Positions 42,635-51,520 of a DNA stretch of 64,000 bases are shown here, one piece after another; position 1 is the first letter of the stretch; each line of letters begins with the position of its first letter. Source of the stretch: Alistipes sp. An66 (GTDB lineage Bacteria; Bacteroidota; Bacteroidia; Bacteroidales; Rikenellaceae); NCBI RefSeq assembly GCF_002161445.1, contig NZ_NFHT01000001.1:310001-374000 (forward strand), written 5' to 3'. The notes beneath the pieces are model-generated. The model worked only from the letters and a program-made list of their open reading frames with translations. It did no database searches and was not told the origin of the DNA. The translations under genes were made by a program, and so were the position numbers.

Positions 42635-44740
42635 TTACGAAATGCGGGAGAAGTCGATCTCCTCGCGTCCCGAGTAGCGGCGTCGCAGGGCTTCCAATCC
42701 GCGGTTTTCGGGTTTTGCGAGTTTCGGGTCTTTGGAGAGGAGCCCGGCGGCGGCTTCGCGCGAGACGGTGAGGATCTGCACGTCGGCCGTGGGACTTGCG
42801 ATCTTCAAATCGAATGCCATGCCGCTTTGGAGCGTGCCGTTGATGTCTCCGGCACCGCGGAGTTTGAGGTCGAGTTCGGCGAGGCGGAATCCGTCGTTCG
42901 TCTCGCACATGGCGTCGAGGCGTGCGCGGGATTCGCGCGAGAGCTTCTCGCCCGACATGAGGATGCAGTAGGACTGTTCGCCGCCGCGTCCCACGCGCCC
43001 GCGCAGCTGGTGGAGTTGCGAGAGTCCGAAACGCTCGGCGGATTCGATGACCATGACCGTGGCATTCGGGACATCGACGCCGACCTCGATGACGGAGGTT
43101 GCGACGAGGATCTGTGCCTCGCCCTCCTTGAACTGCCGCATGGACTCCTCCTTGTCGGCGGGCTTCATCTTGCCGTGGCAGATCGCCGTGACGTACTGCG
43201 GCAGGGGGAAGTCGCGCGAGATGGCTTCATATCCGTCCGTGAGGTCCTTGTAGTCCATCGCTTCGGACTCCTTGATGAGCGGGTAGACGACGTAGACCTG
43301 ACGTCCCTTGGCGATCTCCTGCCGCATGAATCCGAAGAGTTTGAGTCGTGCGGCGTCGGTGTAGTGGAAGGTCTTGATCGGGCGGCGTCCGGGCGGGAGT
43401 TCGTCGATCACCGAGACGTCGAGGTCGCCGTAGAGGGTCATGGCCAGCGTGCGGGGGATCGGCGTGGCGGTCATCACGAGGATGTGTGGCGGCTGTGCGT
43501 TTTTGGTCCAGAGTCGGGCGCGCTGCTCGACGCCGAATCGGTGCTGCTCGTCGATGACGACGAATCCGAGGTTCGCGAACTGCACGCGGTCCTCGATCAG
43601 TGCATGGGTGCCGATCAGGATGTCGACCTCTCCCGCGGCGATTCCTTCGAGGGCTTCGCGACGCTCCCGGGCCTTCGATGCGCCGGTGAGGATGGCGACC
43701 CGCACCGGCATTCCGCCGAGCATCTTGCAAATGGTCGCAAAGTGCTGGCGGGCGAGGATCTCCGTGGGGGCCATCATGCAGGCCTGGTATCCGTTGTCGA
43801 CGGCCAGCAGCATCGACATCAGCGCTACGAGGGTCTTGCCGCTGCCGACGTCGCCCTGCAACAGGCGGTTCATCTGGAATCCCGAGACGGTGTCCTTGCG
43901 GATCTCGCGGATCACGCGCTTCTGGGCTCCGGTGAGCGGAAAGGGGAGTTTTTCGTTGTAGAAGGTGTTGAAGACGCCGCCGACCTTCGGGAAGAGGAAT
44001 CCGTCGCTCTTCGAGAGCCGGGCGGTGCGGCGCTGCTGGATGTTGAGCTGCACGCCTAACAGTTCGTCGAATTTCAGCCGGTACTGCGCCTGCCGGAGCA
44101 TCTCCTGCGTCTGGGGGAAGTGGATGTTGTAGAGCGCTTCGCGCAGGGGGATCAGCCCGTATTGCGCGCGGAGCGCATCGGGCAGGGGATCCGCAATGCG
44201 GTCGCGGGCCAGCGCCCATGCATTGCAGACGATCTGGTAGAAACCCTTTGCTCCGAGGACGCTGCCCAGCCGTTCGGTCGAGGGGTAGATGCCCTGCATG
44301 CCGCTTTCGGTCTTGCGCGAGAGGGCCTGTTCGATGGTTTCCAGTTCGGGGTGGGCGATGGATAGTTCGCCGCGGAAGAAGTTCGGGCGTCCGAAGACGA
44401 GGTACTCGCGTCCGACCTCGACCTTTTTTTCGATCCACTTGATCCCCTGGAACCAGATGAGCTCGGCCGCACCTGACGGGTCCTGTACCTGAACCGAGAA
44501 GCGCCGTTTGCGTCCGACGCCGGCGTAGGAGACGCCCGTCACGCGGGCGCGGAACTGGACGTAGGAGAGTTGGGATGCTTCGGTGATCTCCGCGATGCGG
44601 TAGATGCGTGTGCGGTCGATGTACCGGAACGGGTAGTGGGAGAGCAGGTCGCCTACGGTACGGATGCCCAGCTCCCTTTCGAGGAGCCGGGCACGGGCCT
44701 CGCCGACGCCGGGGACGTATTTGATATCGTTGTCGAGCAT
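42635..44740 (-). CDS. recG: ATP-dependent DNA helicase RecG
   Basis: A 701-residue helicase that remodels stalled replication forks and recombination intermediates. The wedge domain near the N-terminus has helix-hairpin-helix-like YVPGVGEARARLLERELGI; helicase motif I is LLQGDVGSGKTLVALMS, motif II is the RecG-type DEQH (VIDEQHRFGVEQR), motif III is MTATPIPRTLAMTLYGD and motif VI is QLRGRVGRGGEQSYC. The start at 44740 gives the standard MLDNDIKYV family start. A -7 box lies 11 bases upstream. Confidence 0.96.
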   Translation of the reverse strand: MLDNDIKYVPGVGEARARLLERELGIRTVGDLLSHYPFRYIDRTRIYRIAEITEASQLSYVQFRARVTGVSYAGVGRKRRFSVQVQDPSGAAELIWFQGIKWIEKKVEVGREYLVFGRPNFFRGELSIAHPELETIEQALSRKTESGMQGIYPSTERLGSVLGAKGFYQIVCNAWALARDRIADPLPDALRAQYGLIPLREALYNIHFPQTQEMLRQAQYRLKFDELLGVQLNIQQRRTARLSKSDGFLFPKVGGVFNTFYNEKLPFPLTGAQKRVIREIRKDTVSGFQMNRLLQGDVGSGKTLVALMSMLLAVDNGYQACMMAPTEILARQHFATICKMLGGMPVRVAILTGASKARERREALEGIAAGEVDILIGTHALIEDRVQFANLGFVVIDEQHRFGVEQRARLWTKNAQPPHILVMTATPIPRTLAMTLYGDLDVSVIDELPPGRRPIKTFHYTDAARLKLFGFMRQEIAKGRQVYVVYPLIKESEAMDYKDLTDGYEAISRDFPLPQYVTAICHGKMKPADKEESMRQFKEGEAQILVATSVIEVGVDVPNATVMVIESAERFGLSQLHQLRGRVGRGGEQSYCILMSGEKLSRESRARLDAMCETNDGFRLAELDLKLRGAGDINGTLQSGMAFDLKIASPTADVQILTVSREAAAGLLSKDPKLAKPENRGLEALRRRYSGREEIDFSRIS

Positions 44741-44751
44741 CTCCACGGAGA

Positions 44752-44779
44752 CAAAGATAGGAAAATTTGCGTATCTTTG
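44752..44779. promoter_or_regulatory. Divergent recG / ispG promoter region
   Basis: Two TATCTTTG boxes face away from each other: minus strand at 44752-44759 for recG and plus strand at 44772-44779 for ispG. The ATGs are 11 and 17 bases beyond the boxes, so both leaders are very short. No TTG is found at -33 for either box; each would have its -33 region inside the other promoter or gene. Confidence 0.65.
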
Positions 44780-44796
44780 TAGAAAACTGTGCGAAA

Positions 44797-46305
44797 ATGG
44801 ATTTGACGAGATACGTGCGCCGTGCGACCTGCGAGGTCCGCATCGGGCGCGAGACGATCGGCGGCGCACACCCGGTGGCCGTGCAGTCGATGACCAATAC
44901 GGATACGAACGACACGGCGGCGAGCGTTGCCCAGATCGAACGCATCGACCGGGCCGGCGGGCGGATCGTGCGCCTGACGGCCCAGGGGCGGCGCGAGGGT
45001 GAGAATCTGGCGAATATCGTCCGGCAGCTGCGGGCCGACGGCTTCGCGACGGCCGTCGTGGCCGACATCCACTTCGTCCCGGAGGTGGCCTCCGTCGCGG
45101 CGCAATACGTCGACAAGGTGCGGATCAATCCCGGCAACTACCGCAACGACCACGGGGAGTTCGAGTCGCTGATCGAACAGTGCCGCCGACGGGGCGTCGC
45201 CCTGCGCATCGGGGTCAACCACGGGTCGCTCGCAAAACGGGTCTTCGACCGCTGGGGCGATACGCCCGAGGGGATGGTCGTCTCGGCGATGGAGTTTTTG
45301 CGGATTTGCCGGGATCGGGATTTCGACCAGGTGGTCGTCTCGATGAAGTCGAGCAACACGCGGGTGATGGTCGCGGCCTACCGGCTGCTGGTCGCGGCGA
45401 TGGATGCCGAGGGGATGCGCTACCCGATCCACCTCGGGGTCACCGAAGCCGGCAACGGGCTCGAAGGGCGCGTGAAGAGTGCCGTGGGGATCGGGGCGCT
45501 GCTGGCCGACGGCATCGGCGACACGATCCGCGTGTCGCTCACCGAGGCGCCCGAGAATGAGATTCCCGTGGCGCGGATGCTCGTCGAACACTTCGCCTCG
45601 CGTCCCGGCGTGTTCGAGGTCCGGCATCCCGAACGCTACTCCCCGACCGAATACCGGCGCCGTTCGCACGTCACCGGCACGGTGACGCACGACGAACCGC
45701 ACGACGGATTCCTCGTTCTGGAAGCCGTCTCGGGTAACCCGACGGCCGAACTGCGCGCAGCGATCCTGAACCTCGACACGCCCGACCGCCCGGTCGTCGT
45801 GAAGCGCCGCTACGGGGATGCCTCGCTGGAAGCCGTGGCCGTGAAGGCGGCGGCCGACCTGGGGCCGCTACTGCTGGACGGACTGGCTGACGGCATCTGG
45901 ATCGACGCTCCGACCCACTCCGCGGCGGCGATCCGCGACGTGGAACTGATGATCCTGCAAGCGGCGCGCGTGCGCTTTTCGCATACCGAATACATCGCCT
46001 GCCCCTCGTGCGGGCGGACGCTCTACGACATCGAGAAGACGCTCGCCGACATCAAGGCGCGCACGTCGCACCTGAAAAACCTCCGCATCGGCGTCATGGG
46101 CTGCATCGTGAACGGCCCGGGCGAGATGGCCGACGCCGACTACGGCTACGTGGGTGCGGGCCCGGGGCGCATCACGCTCTACAAGGGCCGCGAGGTGATC
46201 GTGCGCAACATTCCGCAGGAGGAGGCCCTCGACCGGCTCATCGCGCTGATCCGCGAGAACGGCGACTGGGTCGATGCCCCGGGCGACATGCCTTCCCGAT
46301 CCTGA
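44797..46305 (+). CDS. ispG: 4-hydroxy-3-methylbut-2-enyl diphosphate synthase (flavodoxin/ferredoxin)
   Basis: A 502-residue [4Fe-4S] enzyme for the penultimate step of the MEP pathway. The TIM barrel starts with IGGAHPVAVQSMTNTDTNDTAA; VADIHFVPEVA, VRINPGN and RIGVNHGSL follow. The C-terminal cluster domain has CPSCGRTL and GCIVNGPGE, giving the three cluster cysteines. It is longer than the E. coli form (about 370) because of a domain between barrel and cluster domain, as in chlamydial and plant types, although I recall many Bacteroidota versions as longer still. ispH is also in the window. Confidence 0.95.
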   Translation: MDLTRYVRRATCEVRIGRETIGGAHPVAVQSMTNTDTNDTAASVAQIERIDRAGGRIVRLTAQGRREGENLANIVRQLRADGFATAVVADIHFVPEVASVAAQYVDKVRINPGNYRNDHGEFESLIEQCRRRGVALRIGVNHGSLAKRVFDRWGDTPEGMVVSAMEFLRICRDRDFDQVVVSMKSSNTRVMVAAYRLLVAAMDAEGMRYPIHLGVTEAGNGLEGRVKSAVGIGALLADGIGDTIRVSLTEAPENEIPVARMLVEHFASRPGVFEVRHPERYSPTEYRRRSHVTGTVTHDEPHDGFLVLEAVSGNPTAELRAAILNLDTPDRPVVVKRRYGDASLEAVAVKAAADLGPLLLDGLADGIWIDAPTHSAAAIRDVELMILQAARVRFSHTEYIACPSCGRTLYDIEKTLADIKARTSHLKNLRIGVMGCIVNGPGEMADADYGYVGAGPGRITLYKGREVIVRNIPQEEALDRLIALIRENGDWVDAPGDMPSRS

Positions 46306-46341
46306 AATCTTCTGTTCCCGACCGTACCGTTCTTCCCGAAC

Positions 46342-46944
46342 ATGACCCTTCTACCCCTTGCCTACCTCCCTTCGGTGTCGTATTTTGTGCACCTGCTCCG
46401 CGGCGGCTGTGTCGTGGACCTCGGGGAACACTTCGTGAAGCGCTCCGAGCGCAACCGGACGCGGATCCTGGCCACCGACGGCGTGATGGAACTGACGGCC
46501 CACGTCTGTCACGCCAACCGCCCGCGTCAGCCCATGCGCGACGTGCGCCTCGACTATTCGAAACGCTGGCAGCACCAGCATTGGGGAGCATTGGTGGCCT
46601 CCTACCGTTCGTCGCCCTATTTCGACTACTATGCCGAACGCTTCGAACCCTTCTACCGCCGGGAGTACGGTTTTCTGGTCGACTACAACCTCGGGTTGCT
46701 GGAAACGTTGTGCACGCTGGCGAAGATCCCCATGCCGCAACTCTCCGAGTCTTATGTCGACCCGCGCCCCGGGGATCTCGACCTGCGACCCAAACACCCG
46801 AAGGGCCCGGCATTCGTTGCCGAGCCCTATTTCCAGGTTTTTTCCGACCGTTTGCCCTTTGCGGCTAATTTGTCGTTTGCGGATTTGCTGTTCGCGGAAG
46901 GCCCGGCGTCCGTTTCGGTTTTAGGACGTTGCCGACTCGAATAA
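46342..46944 (+). CDS. WbqC-family protein
   Basis: A 200-residue protein of the WbqC-like family, found near polysaccharide or lipid genes, with no firmly known reaction. Family landmarks are LAYLPSVSYFVHLLRGG near the start, VDLGEHFVKRSERNRTRILA, TAHVCHANRPRQPMRDVRLDYSKRWQHQHW and the final FSDRLPFAANLSFADLLFAEGP. It follows ispG by 36 bases and may share its transcript. Its last 80 bases overlap, on the opposite strand, the end of the GH2-like gene. Confidence 0.87.
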   Translation: MTLLPLAYLPSVSYFVHLLRGGCVVDLGEHFVKRSERNRTRILATDGVMELTAHVCHANRPRQPMRDVRLDYSKRWQHQHWGALVASYRSSPYFDYYAERFEPFYRREYGFLVDYNLGLLETLCTLAKIPMPQLSESYVDPRPGDLDLRPKHPKGPAFVAEPYFQVFSDRLPFAANLSFADLLFAEGPASVSVLGRCRLE

Positions 46945-48898
46945 TGACGCTGTCGCGCAGCTCCCCGGCCGCGGCCCTCACGAGGAAGGTCCCCTTCACA
47001 TCCACCGAATCCGTGCGGTACTGACAGGGTGCGTATTCGGTGACGGCGACCGTGTCGGCCCCGACGGTCAGCAGCGGCATGCCGGCCGAGGAGTAGATCC
47101 GGAAGAGCTGCTTCTCCGAATCCCGGAGCCGGCGGCGTTTGTCGACGATGTGCAGAGTCGGTGCGTCGCGGTTCCACATCGCCTTGTAGAGGTAGAAGGC
47201 ATCCTTGCATTCACGACGGTTGAGGGTGACGAGCCCCGATCCGTTCACGCCGTAGGCCCGGCGGGCGGAACCGTAGTCGAACAGGTTCTCGATCCATATG
47301 CCCCAGAAGAGCGAGTCGTTCTGCAAATTGCGGGCATACTCCTCGTGGAAGAGGGTCTGTTTCTCTTCGGGCAGCCAGTTCGAGCGGGGTTCGGACTGTG
47401 TCGTGTAACTCTTGTGTCCGAGGAATCCGGGGCCTCCGTAGCTGACGCCCGACCGCAGGTGGGACCAGTTCTTTTGCAACTGGTCGCGCCAGACGATCAC
47501 GTCGTCGGTCGATCCGTGCTGCCAGCCGACGTTCTGTTTCCAGACGATGAGGTCGGTGATGAAGTTCAGGGCTCCGTCCTGATCGCTGCACGCGACGGTC
47601 GGGCGCGAAGGGTCCATCGTGCGGGCCGTGTCGTTCAGACGGCGGATGTAGGGCGTGACGTCGTCGCCGCGCATCCAGAGTTGCGAGAAGATGCCCCACA
47701 TGACCACCGAGGGGTGGTTGATGTGCTGGGCGATGATCTCCCGCAGTTGCTGTATGCCGTTCTCCTCGAAGGCCGTCGTGGCGAAGTAGGCCATGTCGCC
47801 CAGGAAGGGTGCCCGGTGCAGCGGCGCATCGATCCATACGAGCAGTCCCTGTTCGTCGCAGCGTTCGTAGAGGTATTGTCCGTGGGGGACGACGGCCGAA
47901 CGGATGGCATTGGCGCCGATCGTGCGGACGAATCCCAGATCGGTGTCGCAGTCTTCGGCCGTCGGGGTGCCGCCCGAGAGGGCGTTGTCGTGGTGGAGCA
48001 CCACGCCGTGCAGGGGGATCCGTTCTCCGTTGATCGTGAGACCTTCGGCCGTGCTGACGCCGATCGTACGGAATCCCGTGCGGACGGTCACACGGTCCGT
48101 GATGCTGTCTTCGCCGATGGCGGCCGTGACGGTGTAGAGCGCCGGATGTTCGGGGCTCCACAGCTCGGGGTTCTCCACCGCGAAGGGGATCAAGACGGGT
48201 TTTTCGTCGATCCGGGTTTTCTGGCGTTTGGTGAAGACCCGGCGTCCGTCCGGGGCGGTGATTTCGAGGTTGAGCATGCAGGTGTTTTCGCCCTTCGAGG
48301 TGAGGTGCACCTCGATTTCGCCTTCGGCGCTTTCGTCGGAGAGCGTGCGCGTGTGCACCAGTACGCCGTCCGATCCGAGGTAGAGGGGCGATATGGCGGT
48401 TCGTTCGGTGACGATGAGTTCGGCCTCGCGGTAGATTCCGCCGTAGAGGTTCATGTCGGTGGAGGTGGGGAGCACGTCGTCGCGCGAACTGTTGTTGACC
48501 GTCACGAGCAGGGCGTTGTCCGTTCCGAAGCGGATCTTGTCCGTGACTTCGAACGTGAAGGCCGTGCCACCTCCGCGGTGGGACCCGACGTGGCTGCCGT
48601 TGACGAAGACGTCGGCGACGGACTGCACGCCGTAGAACTTCACGAAGAAGCGTTTGTCGGCCCATTCGACGGGGACGTACATGCCGTTCTGGTAGTTTCC
48701 CGTGGTTTCGAGCCAGTAGCCCTGTGCCAGCGGGTCGGTGTTCCAGCTGTGGGGCAGGGTGATGTGGCGGGCGTTGTCGGAGGTGCGTTCCGACTTGAAG
48801 AAGAACCGCCAGCCTTCGTTGAGCGGGAATACTTCGCGGGCCGACAGGACGGTCGGGAGCAGCGAGCAGAGAAGCAGGAACAGAATGTGTCGTTTCAT
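46865..48898 (-). CDS. Glycoside hydrolase family 2-like protein with altered acid/base site
   Basis: A 677-residue exported protein with signal peptide (LFLLLCSLLPTVLSA). It has the GH2 sugar-binding jelly roll (DKRFFVKFYGVQSVADVFVNGSHVG), an Ig-like domain (VENPELWSPEHPALYTV) and a TIM barrel (HHDNALSGGTP, YLYERCDEQGLLVWID). Strand 4 ends NHPSVVMWGIFSQLW, where GH2 enzymes usually have Asn-Glu with Glu as acid/base; here it is Ser-Gln. The likely nucleophile Glu remains in FHEEYARN. It may be a weak or inactive enzyme, or use another acid. The last 26 residues overlap the convergent WbqC gene. Confidence 0.88.
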   Translation of the reverse strand: MKRHILFLLLCSLLPTVLSAREVFPLNEGWRFFFKSERTSDNARHITLPHSWNTDPLAQGYWLETTGNYQNGMYVPVEWADKRFFVKFYGVQSVADVFVNGSHVGSHRGGGTAFTFEVTDKIRFGTDNALLVTVNNSSRDDVLPTSTDMNLYGGIYREAELIVTERTAISPLYLGSDGVLVHTRTLSDESAEGEIEVHLTSKGENTCMLNLEITAPDGRRVFTKRQKTRIDEKPVLIPFAVENPELWSPEHPALYTVTAAIGEDSITDRVTVRTGFRTIGVSTAEGLTINGERIPLHGVVLHHDNALSGGTPTAEDCDTDLGFVRTIGANAIRSAVVPHGQYLYERCDEQGLLVWIDAPLHRAPFLGDMAYFATTAFEENGIQQLREIIAQHINHPSVVMWGIFSQLWMRGDDVTPYIRRLNDTARTMDPSRPTVACSDQDGALNFITDLIVWKQNVGWQHGSTDDVIVWRDQLQKNWSHLRSGVSYGGPGFLGHKSYTTQSEPRSNWLPEEKQTLFHEEYARNLQNDSLFWGIWIENLFDYGSARRAYGVNGSGLVTLNRRECKDAFYLYKAMWNRDAPTLHIVDKRRRLRDSEKQLFRIYSSAGMPLLTVGADTVAVTEYAPCQYRTDSVDVKGTFLVRAAAGELRDSVIIRVGNVLKPKRTPGLPRTANPQTTN

Positions 48899-48926
48899 GG
48901 CGCGGTGTTGTTTCGACGGATCTGCA

Positions 48927-48934
48927 CAAAGATA
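48927..48934 (-). promoter_or_regulatory. -7 box of the GH2-like gene
   Basis: TATCTTTG on the minus strand, 28 bases before the ATG at 48898. No TTG at -33. Confidence 0.6.
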
Positions 48935-49032
48935 CGAATTTTCGCGATAAGTTTGTTGCCGGAACCGACGCACAAATTTTTCGTATTTCGCCGGGATGTA
49001 TTATATTTGATACGCGGAAACGAATCCCGAAG

Positions 49033-49245
49033 ATGGACTGCCAGGATGAAATAATCCATATCTCGAAAAGGATCAGGGAGTTGCGTAAGGAGCGGCGGCT
49101 GACGGTTCAGGAGCTGGCCTATCGATGCGACATGGAGCGTTCGAATTTGAGCCGCATCGAGGCGGGCCGTGCGAACCTGACGCTGCGGACCCTGTGCACG
49201 ATCTGCAACGCCCTGGGCGTGACGCTGCGCGAGGTGGTCCGCTGA
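49033..49245 (+). CDS. Small XRE-family transcriptional regulator
   Basis: A 70-residue protein consisting of little more than one Cro/C1-type HTH: ISKRIRELRKERRLTVQELAYRCDMERSNLSRIEAGRANLTLRTLCTICNALGVTLREVV. The recognition helix (RSNLSRIEAG) is canonical. No effector domain. It stands alone between the GH2-like gene on the opposite strand and the cvpA operon; whether it regulates either is not known. Confidence 0.9.
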   Translation: MDCQDEIIHISKRIRELRKERRLTVQELAYRCDMERSNLSRIEAGRANLTLRTLCTICNALGVTLREVVR

Positions 49246-49272
49246 CGGACGCGCCGCTCCGCAGTAGCTTTT

Positions 49273-49303
49273 TTGGGACGTTCGGGTAAAATTCGTATCT
49301 TTA
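49273..49303 (+). promoter_or_regulatory. Promoter of the cvpA-rsgA-trmH-aminotransferase operon
   Basis: TTG at 49273-49275 and TATCTTTA at 49296-49303 are separated by 20 bases; the last base of the -7 box departs from consensus. Transcription would start near 49310, which supports a start codon after that point for cvpA. Confidence 0.7.
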
Positions 49304-49326
49304 CGACCCGATTAGAAACGAATATT

Positions 49327-49875
49327 TTGAACATTGTCGATCTGATTGTCTGTCTGATTCTGGCGCTGGCCGTATGGAACGGCTGGCGGCAGGGGCTCAT
49401 CGTGCAGGTCTGCTCGCTGGCGGGCATCGTCGCGGGGATCTGGCTGGCGGCGCGTTTCGGCGCCGAGGTCGGGTCGTGGCTCCGCCTCGATGAGGAGGTT
49501 GCCGCCGCCGGAGGGTTCGTCACGGTGCTGGTGGCCGTGGTGCTGGTTGTGGCCGTTGCCGCACGACTGCTCCGCAAGCTGTTCCATTTTGCGGGCTTCG
49601 GCATTGCGGACATCGTGCTGGGCGTCGCGGTCTCGGTCGTGAAGTACCTGCTGGTGTTGAGCGTGCTCGTGGCAGCCTTCGACCGGCTCAATGCCGATTA
49701 TACGCTGGCGGACCGGCAGACGATCGGACAGTCGCGGAGCTACGGACCGCTGCTGCGGCTCTCCGAAATGCTTCCTCCGCTGCTGGAAGAGGTGAGCGAC
49801 CGCCTTCCCCGGACGGACGCCGCGGCGGCAACCGAAGCGCCCGGGGCGGAAAAAACGGACGAAAACGATGGATAA
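49327..49875 (+). CDS. CvpA family membrane protein
   Basis: A 182-residue protein with about four membrane helices, of the CvpA/colicin V production family. The family start is seen as NIVDLIVCLILALAVWNGWRQGLIVQVCSLAGIVAGIW, and a C-terminal hydrophobic region LGVAVSVVKYLLVLSVLVAAFDRLN follows. I propose TTG at 49327 as start, because it matches the family's MNIxD start and lies after the promoter; an upstream in-frame codon at 49273 lies inside the promoter. The role is unclear (membrane homeostasis). It overlaps rsgA by eight bases. Confidence 0.85.
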   Translation: MNIVDLIVCLILALAVWNGWRQGLIVQVCSLAGIVAGIWLAARFGAEVGSWLRLDEEVAAAGGFVTVLVAVVLVVAVAARLLRKLFHFAGFGIADIVLGVAVSVVKYLLVLSVLVAAFDRLNADYTLADRQTIGQSRSYGPLLRLSEMLPPLLEEVSDRLPRTDAAAATEAPGAEKTDENDG

Positions 49876-50794
49876 ACGATTTGCGGGTACGGTGGTCCGC
49901 GCAACGGGCAGTTGGTACGACGTCGTGGCGGAGGACGGTACGGCGATGCGTTGCCGGATCCGGGGGCGGCTGCGCCTGAAAGGGGTCCGTTCGACGAATC
50001 CGGTGGTCGTGGGCGACGTCGTGGAGTGCGAGACGGGGGATGCCGACGGCGAAGGGGTGATCGTGGAGATCCGCCCGCGCCGCAACTATGTCATCCGCCG
50101 GGCCTCGAACCTCTCGAAGGAGTCGCACATCATCGCCTCGAACATCGACCGGGCGCTGCTGATGGTGTCGCTGCGGGCTCCGGAGACACCCACGGAGTTC
50201 GTGGACCGCTTTCTGGTGACGTGCGAGGCCTACAAGGTCCCGGTGACGATTCTGCTCTCGAAGATCGACTTGCAGGATCCGGAGGCCGTCGGGGCTTTCC
50301 GTGCGGTGTACGAAGGGGCCGGCTACGAGGTCTTGGAGACCTCGGTCGTCGAAAACCGGGGCGTGGAGGAGGTCCGCACGCTGCTGACCGGACATACGAC
50401 CCTCGTTTCGGGGAATTCGGGCGTCGGGAAATCGACGCTCATCCAGGCCATCGACCCGACGCTGGACATCCGCACGGGCGAGATCTCCGAGAGCCACCAC
50501 AAGGGGCGCCATACGACGACCTTCTCGACGATGTATCCTTTGCAGGAGGGCGGTGCGGTGATCGACACGCCGGGGATCAAGGGTTTCGGGCTGATCGACA
50601 TCGACGACGCCGAACTGTGGCACTACTTCCCGGAGATGATGCGCACGGCGCCGGGGTGCCGCTTCTACAACTGTACGCACACCCACGAACCGGGCTGTGC
50701 GGTGGTCGAAGCCGTGAAGGCCGGGGAGATCGCCTGGCCGCGCTACGAAAGTTATCTGAAAATCCTCGACGAAGATGAGAAGTACCGCAAGTAA
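49868..50794 (+). CDS. rsgA: Ribosome small subunit-dependent GTPase RsgA
   Basis: A 308-residue circularly permuted GTPase that helps mature the 30S subunit. An OB-fold (about 1-75, GTVVRATGSWYDVVAEDG) is followed by the GTPase motifs in permuted order: G4 LLSKIDL, G1 GNSGVGKSTL and G3 DTPGIKGFG. The C-terminal zinc site is FYNCTHTHEPGCAV with the usual Cys/His set. It sits in a short operon with cvpA upstream and trmH downstream, with overlapping ends on both sides. Confidence 0.96.
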   Translation: MDKRFAGTVVRATGSWYDVVAEDGTAMRCRIRGRLRLKGVRSTNPVVVGDVVECETGDADGEGVIVEIRPRRNYVIRRASNLSKESHIIASNIDRALLMVSLRAPETPTEFVDRFLVTCEAYKVPVTILLSKIDLQDPEAVGAFRAVYEGAGYEVLETSVVENRGVEEVRTLLTGHTTLVSGNSGVGKSTLIQAIDPTLDIRTGEISESHHKGRHTTTFSTMYPLQEGGAVIDTPGIKGFGLIDIDDAELWHYFPEMMRTAPGCRFYNCTHTHEPGCAVVEAVKAGEIAWPRYESYLKILDEDEKYRK

Positions 50795-51500
50795 CGATAC
50801 GACGCCGCGTTCCGACGCCCTGTTCGGTGCGGAGGCGGGACCGTCTGCCGCGCGGATTGCCTGCCTGGCGGAGTTCATGACGGCGGAGCGTTACGGCGTG
50901 CTGCGGGGGAGCGTGGCCATGCGCACGCGCTACATGACGGTGCTGGCCGAGAACATCTACCACGGTCAGAATGCCGCGGCGCTGATCCGCCATTGCGACG
51001 CCTTCGGGGTGCAGGAGATGCACACCGTGGAGACGCTGTGCCGTTTCGAGCCGAATCCCGTGATTGCGCGGGGTTCGGAGCGGTGGGTCGACGTGCACCG
51101 CCACGCCTCGACGGCGGAGGCCGTTGCGGAGTTGCGACGCCGGGGTTACCGGATCGTGGCCACCACGCCCCACCGCGAGGATGCGACGCCCGAGACCTTC
51201 GACGTGACGAAAGGTCCCTTCGCGCTGGTCTTCGGAACCGAACATGCGGGGATCTCGGACGAGGCGATCGCCGCGGCGGACGAATTCCTGCGCATCCCGA
51301 TGTGCGGGCTGGTCGAGAGTCTGAACGTCTCGGCCTCGGCGGCGATCCTCATTTACCAGCTCTCCGAACGGGTGCGCCGCACGGTCGACGGATGGCGGAT
51401 GACGGAGGCGGAGCAGGCCGAACTGATGGAGCGCTGGATGCGGCGCAGCGTGAAGGATGCCGACGCGATCCTGCAACGGCGCTTCGGCGGGCGGGAATAA
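50775..51500 (+). CDS. TrmH/SpoU family RNA 2'-O-methyltransferase
   Basis: A 241-residue SPOUT methyltransferase. The knot region shows the three SpoU motifs: motif 1 around AENIYHGQNAAALIRHCDAFGV, motif 2 LVFGTEHAGIS and motif 3 IPMCGLVESLNVSASAAILIY. Members methylate tRNA G18 or other ribose positions; TrmH is the best guess from motif form and the C-terminal helical extension. It overlaps the rsgA end by 20 bases, so cotranslation is likely. Confidence 0.92.
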   Translation: MRSTASNDTTPRSDALFGAEAGPSAARIACLAEFMTAERYGVLRGSVAMRTRYMTVLAENIYHGQNAAALIRHCDAFGVQEMHTVETLCRFEPNPVIARGSERWVDVHRHASTAEAVAELRRRGYRIVATTPHREDATPETFDVTKGPFALVFGTEHAGISDEAIAAADEFLRIPMCGLVESLNVSASAAILIYQLSERVRRTVDGWRMTEAEQAELMERWMRRSVKDADAILQRRFGGRE

Positions 51501-51520
51501 ATCCGGAAACAGAAAAATCC

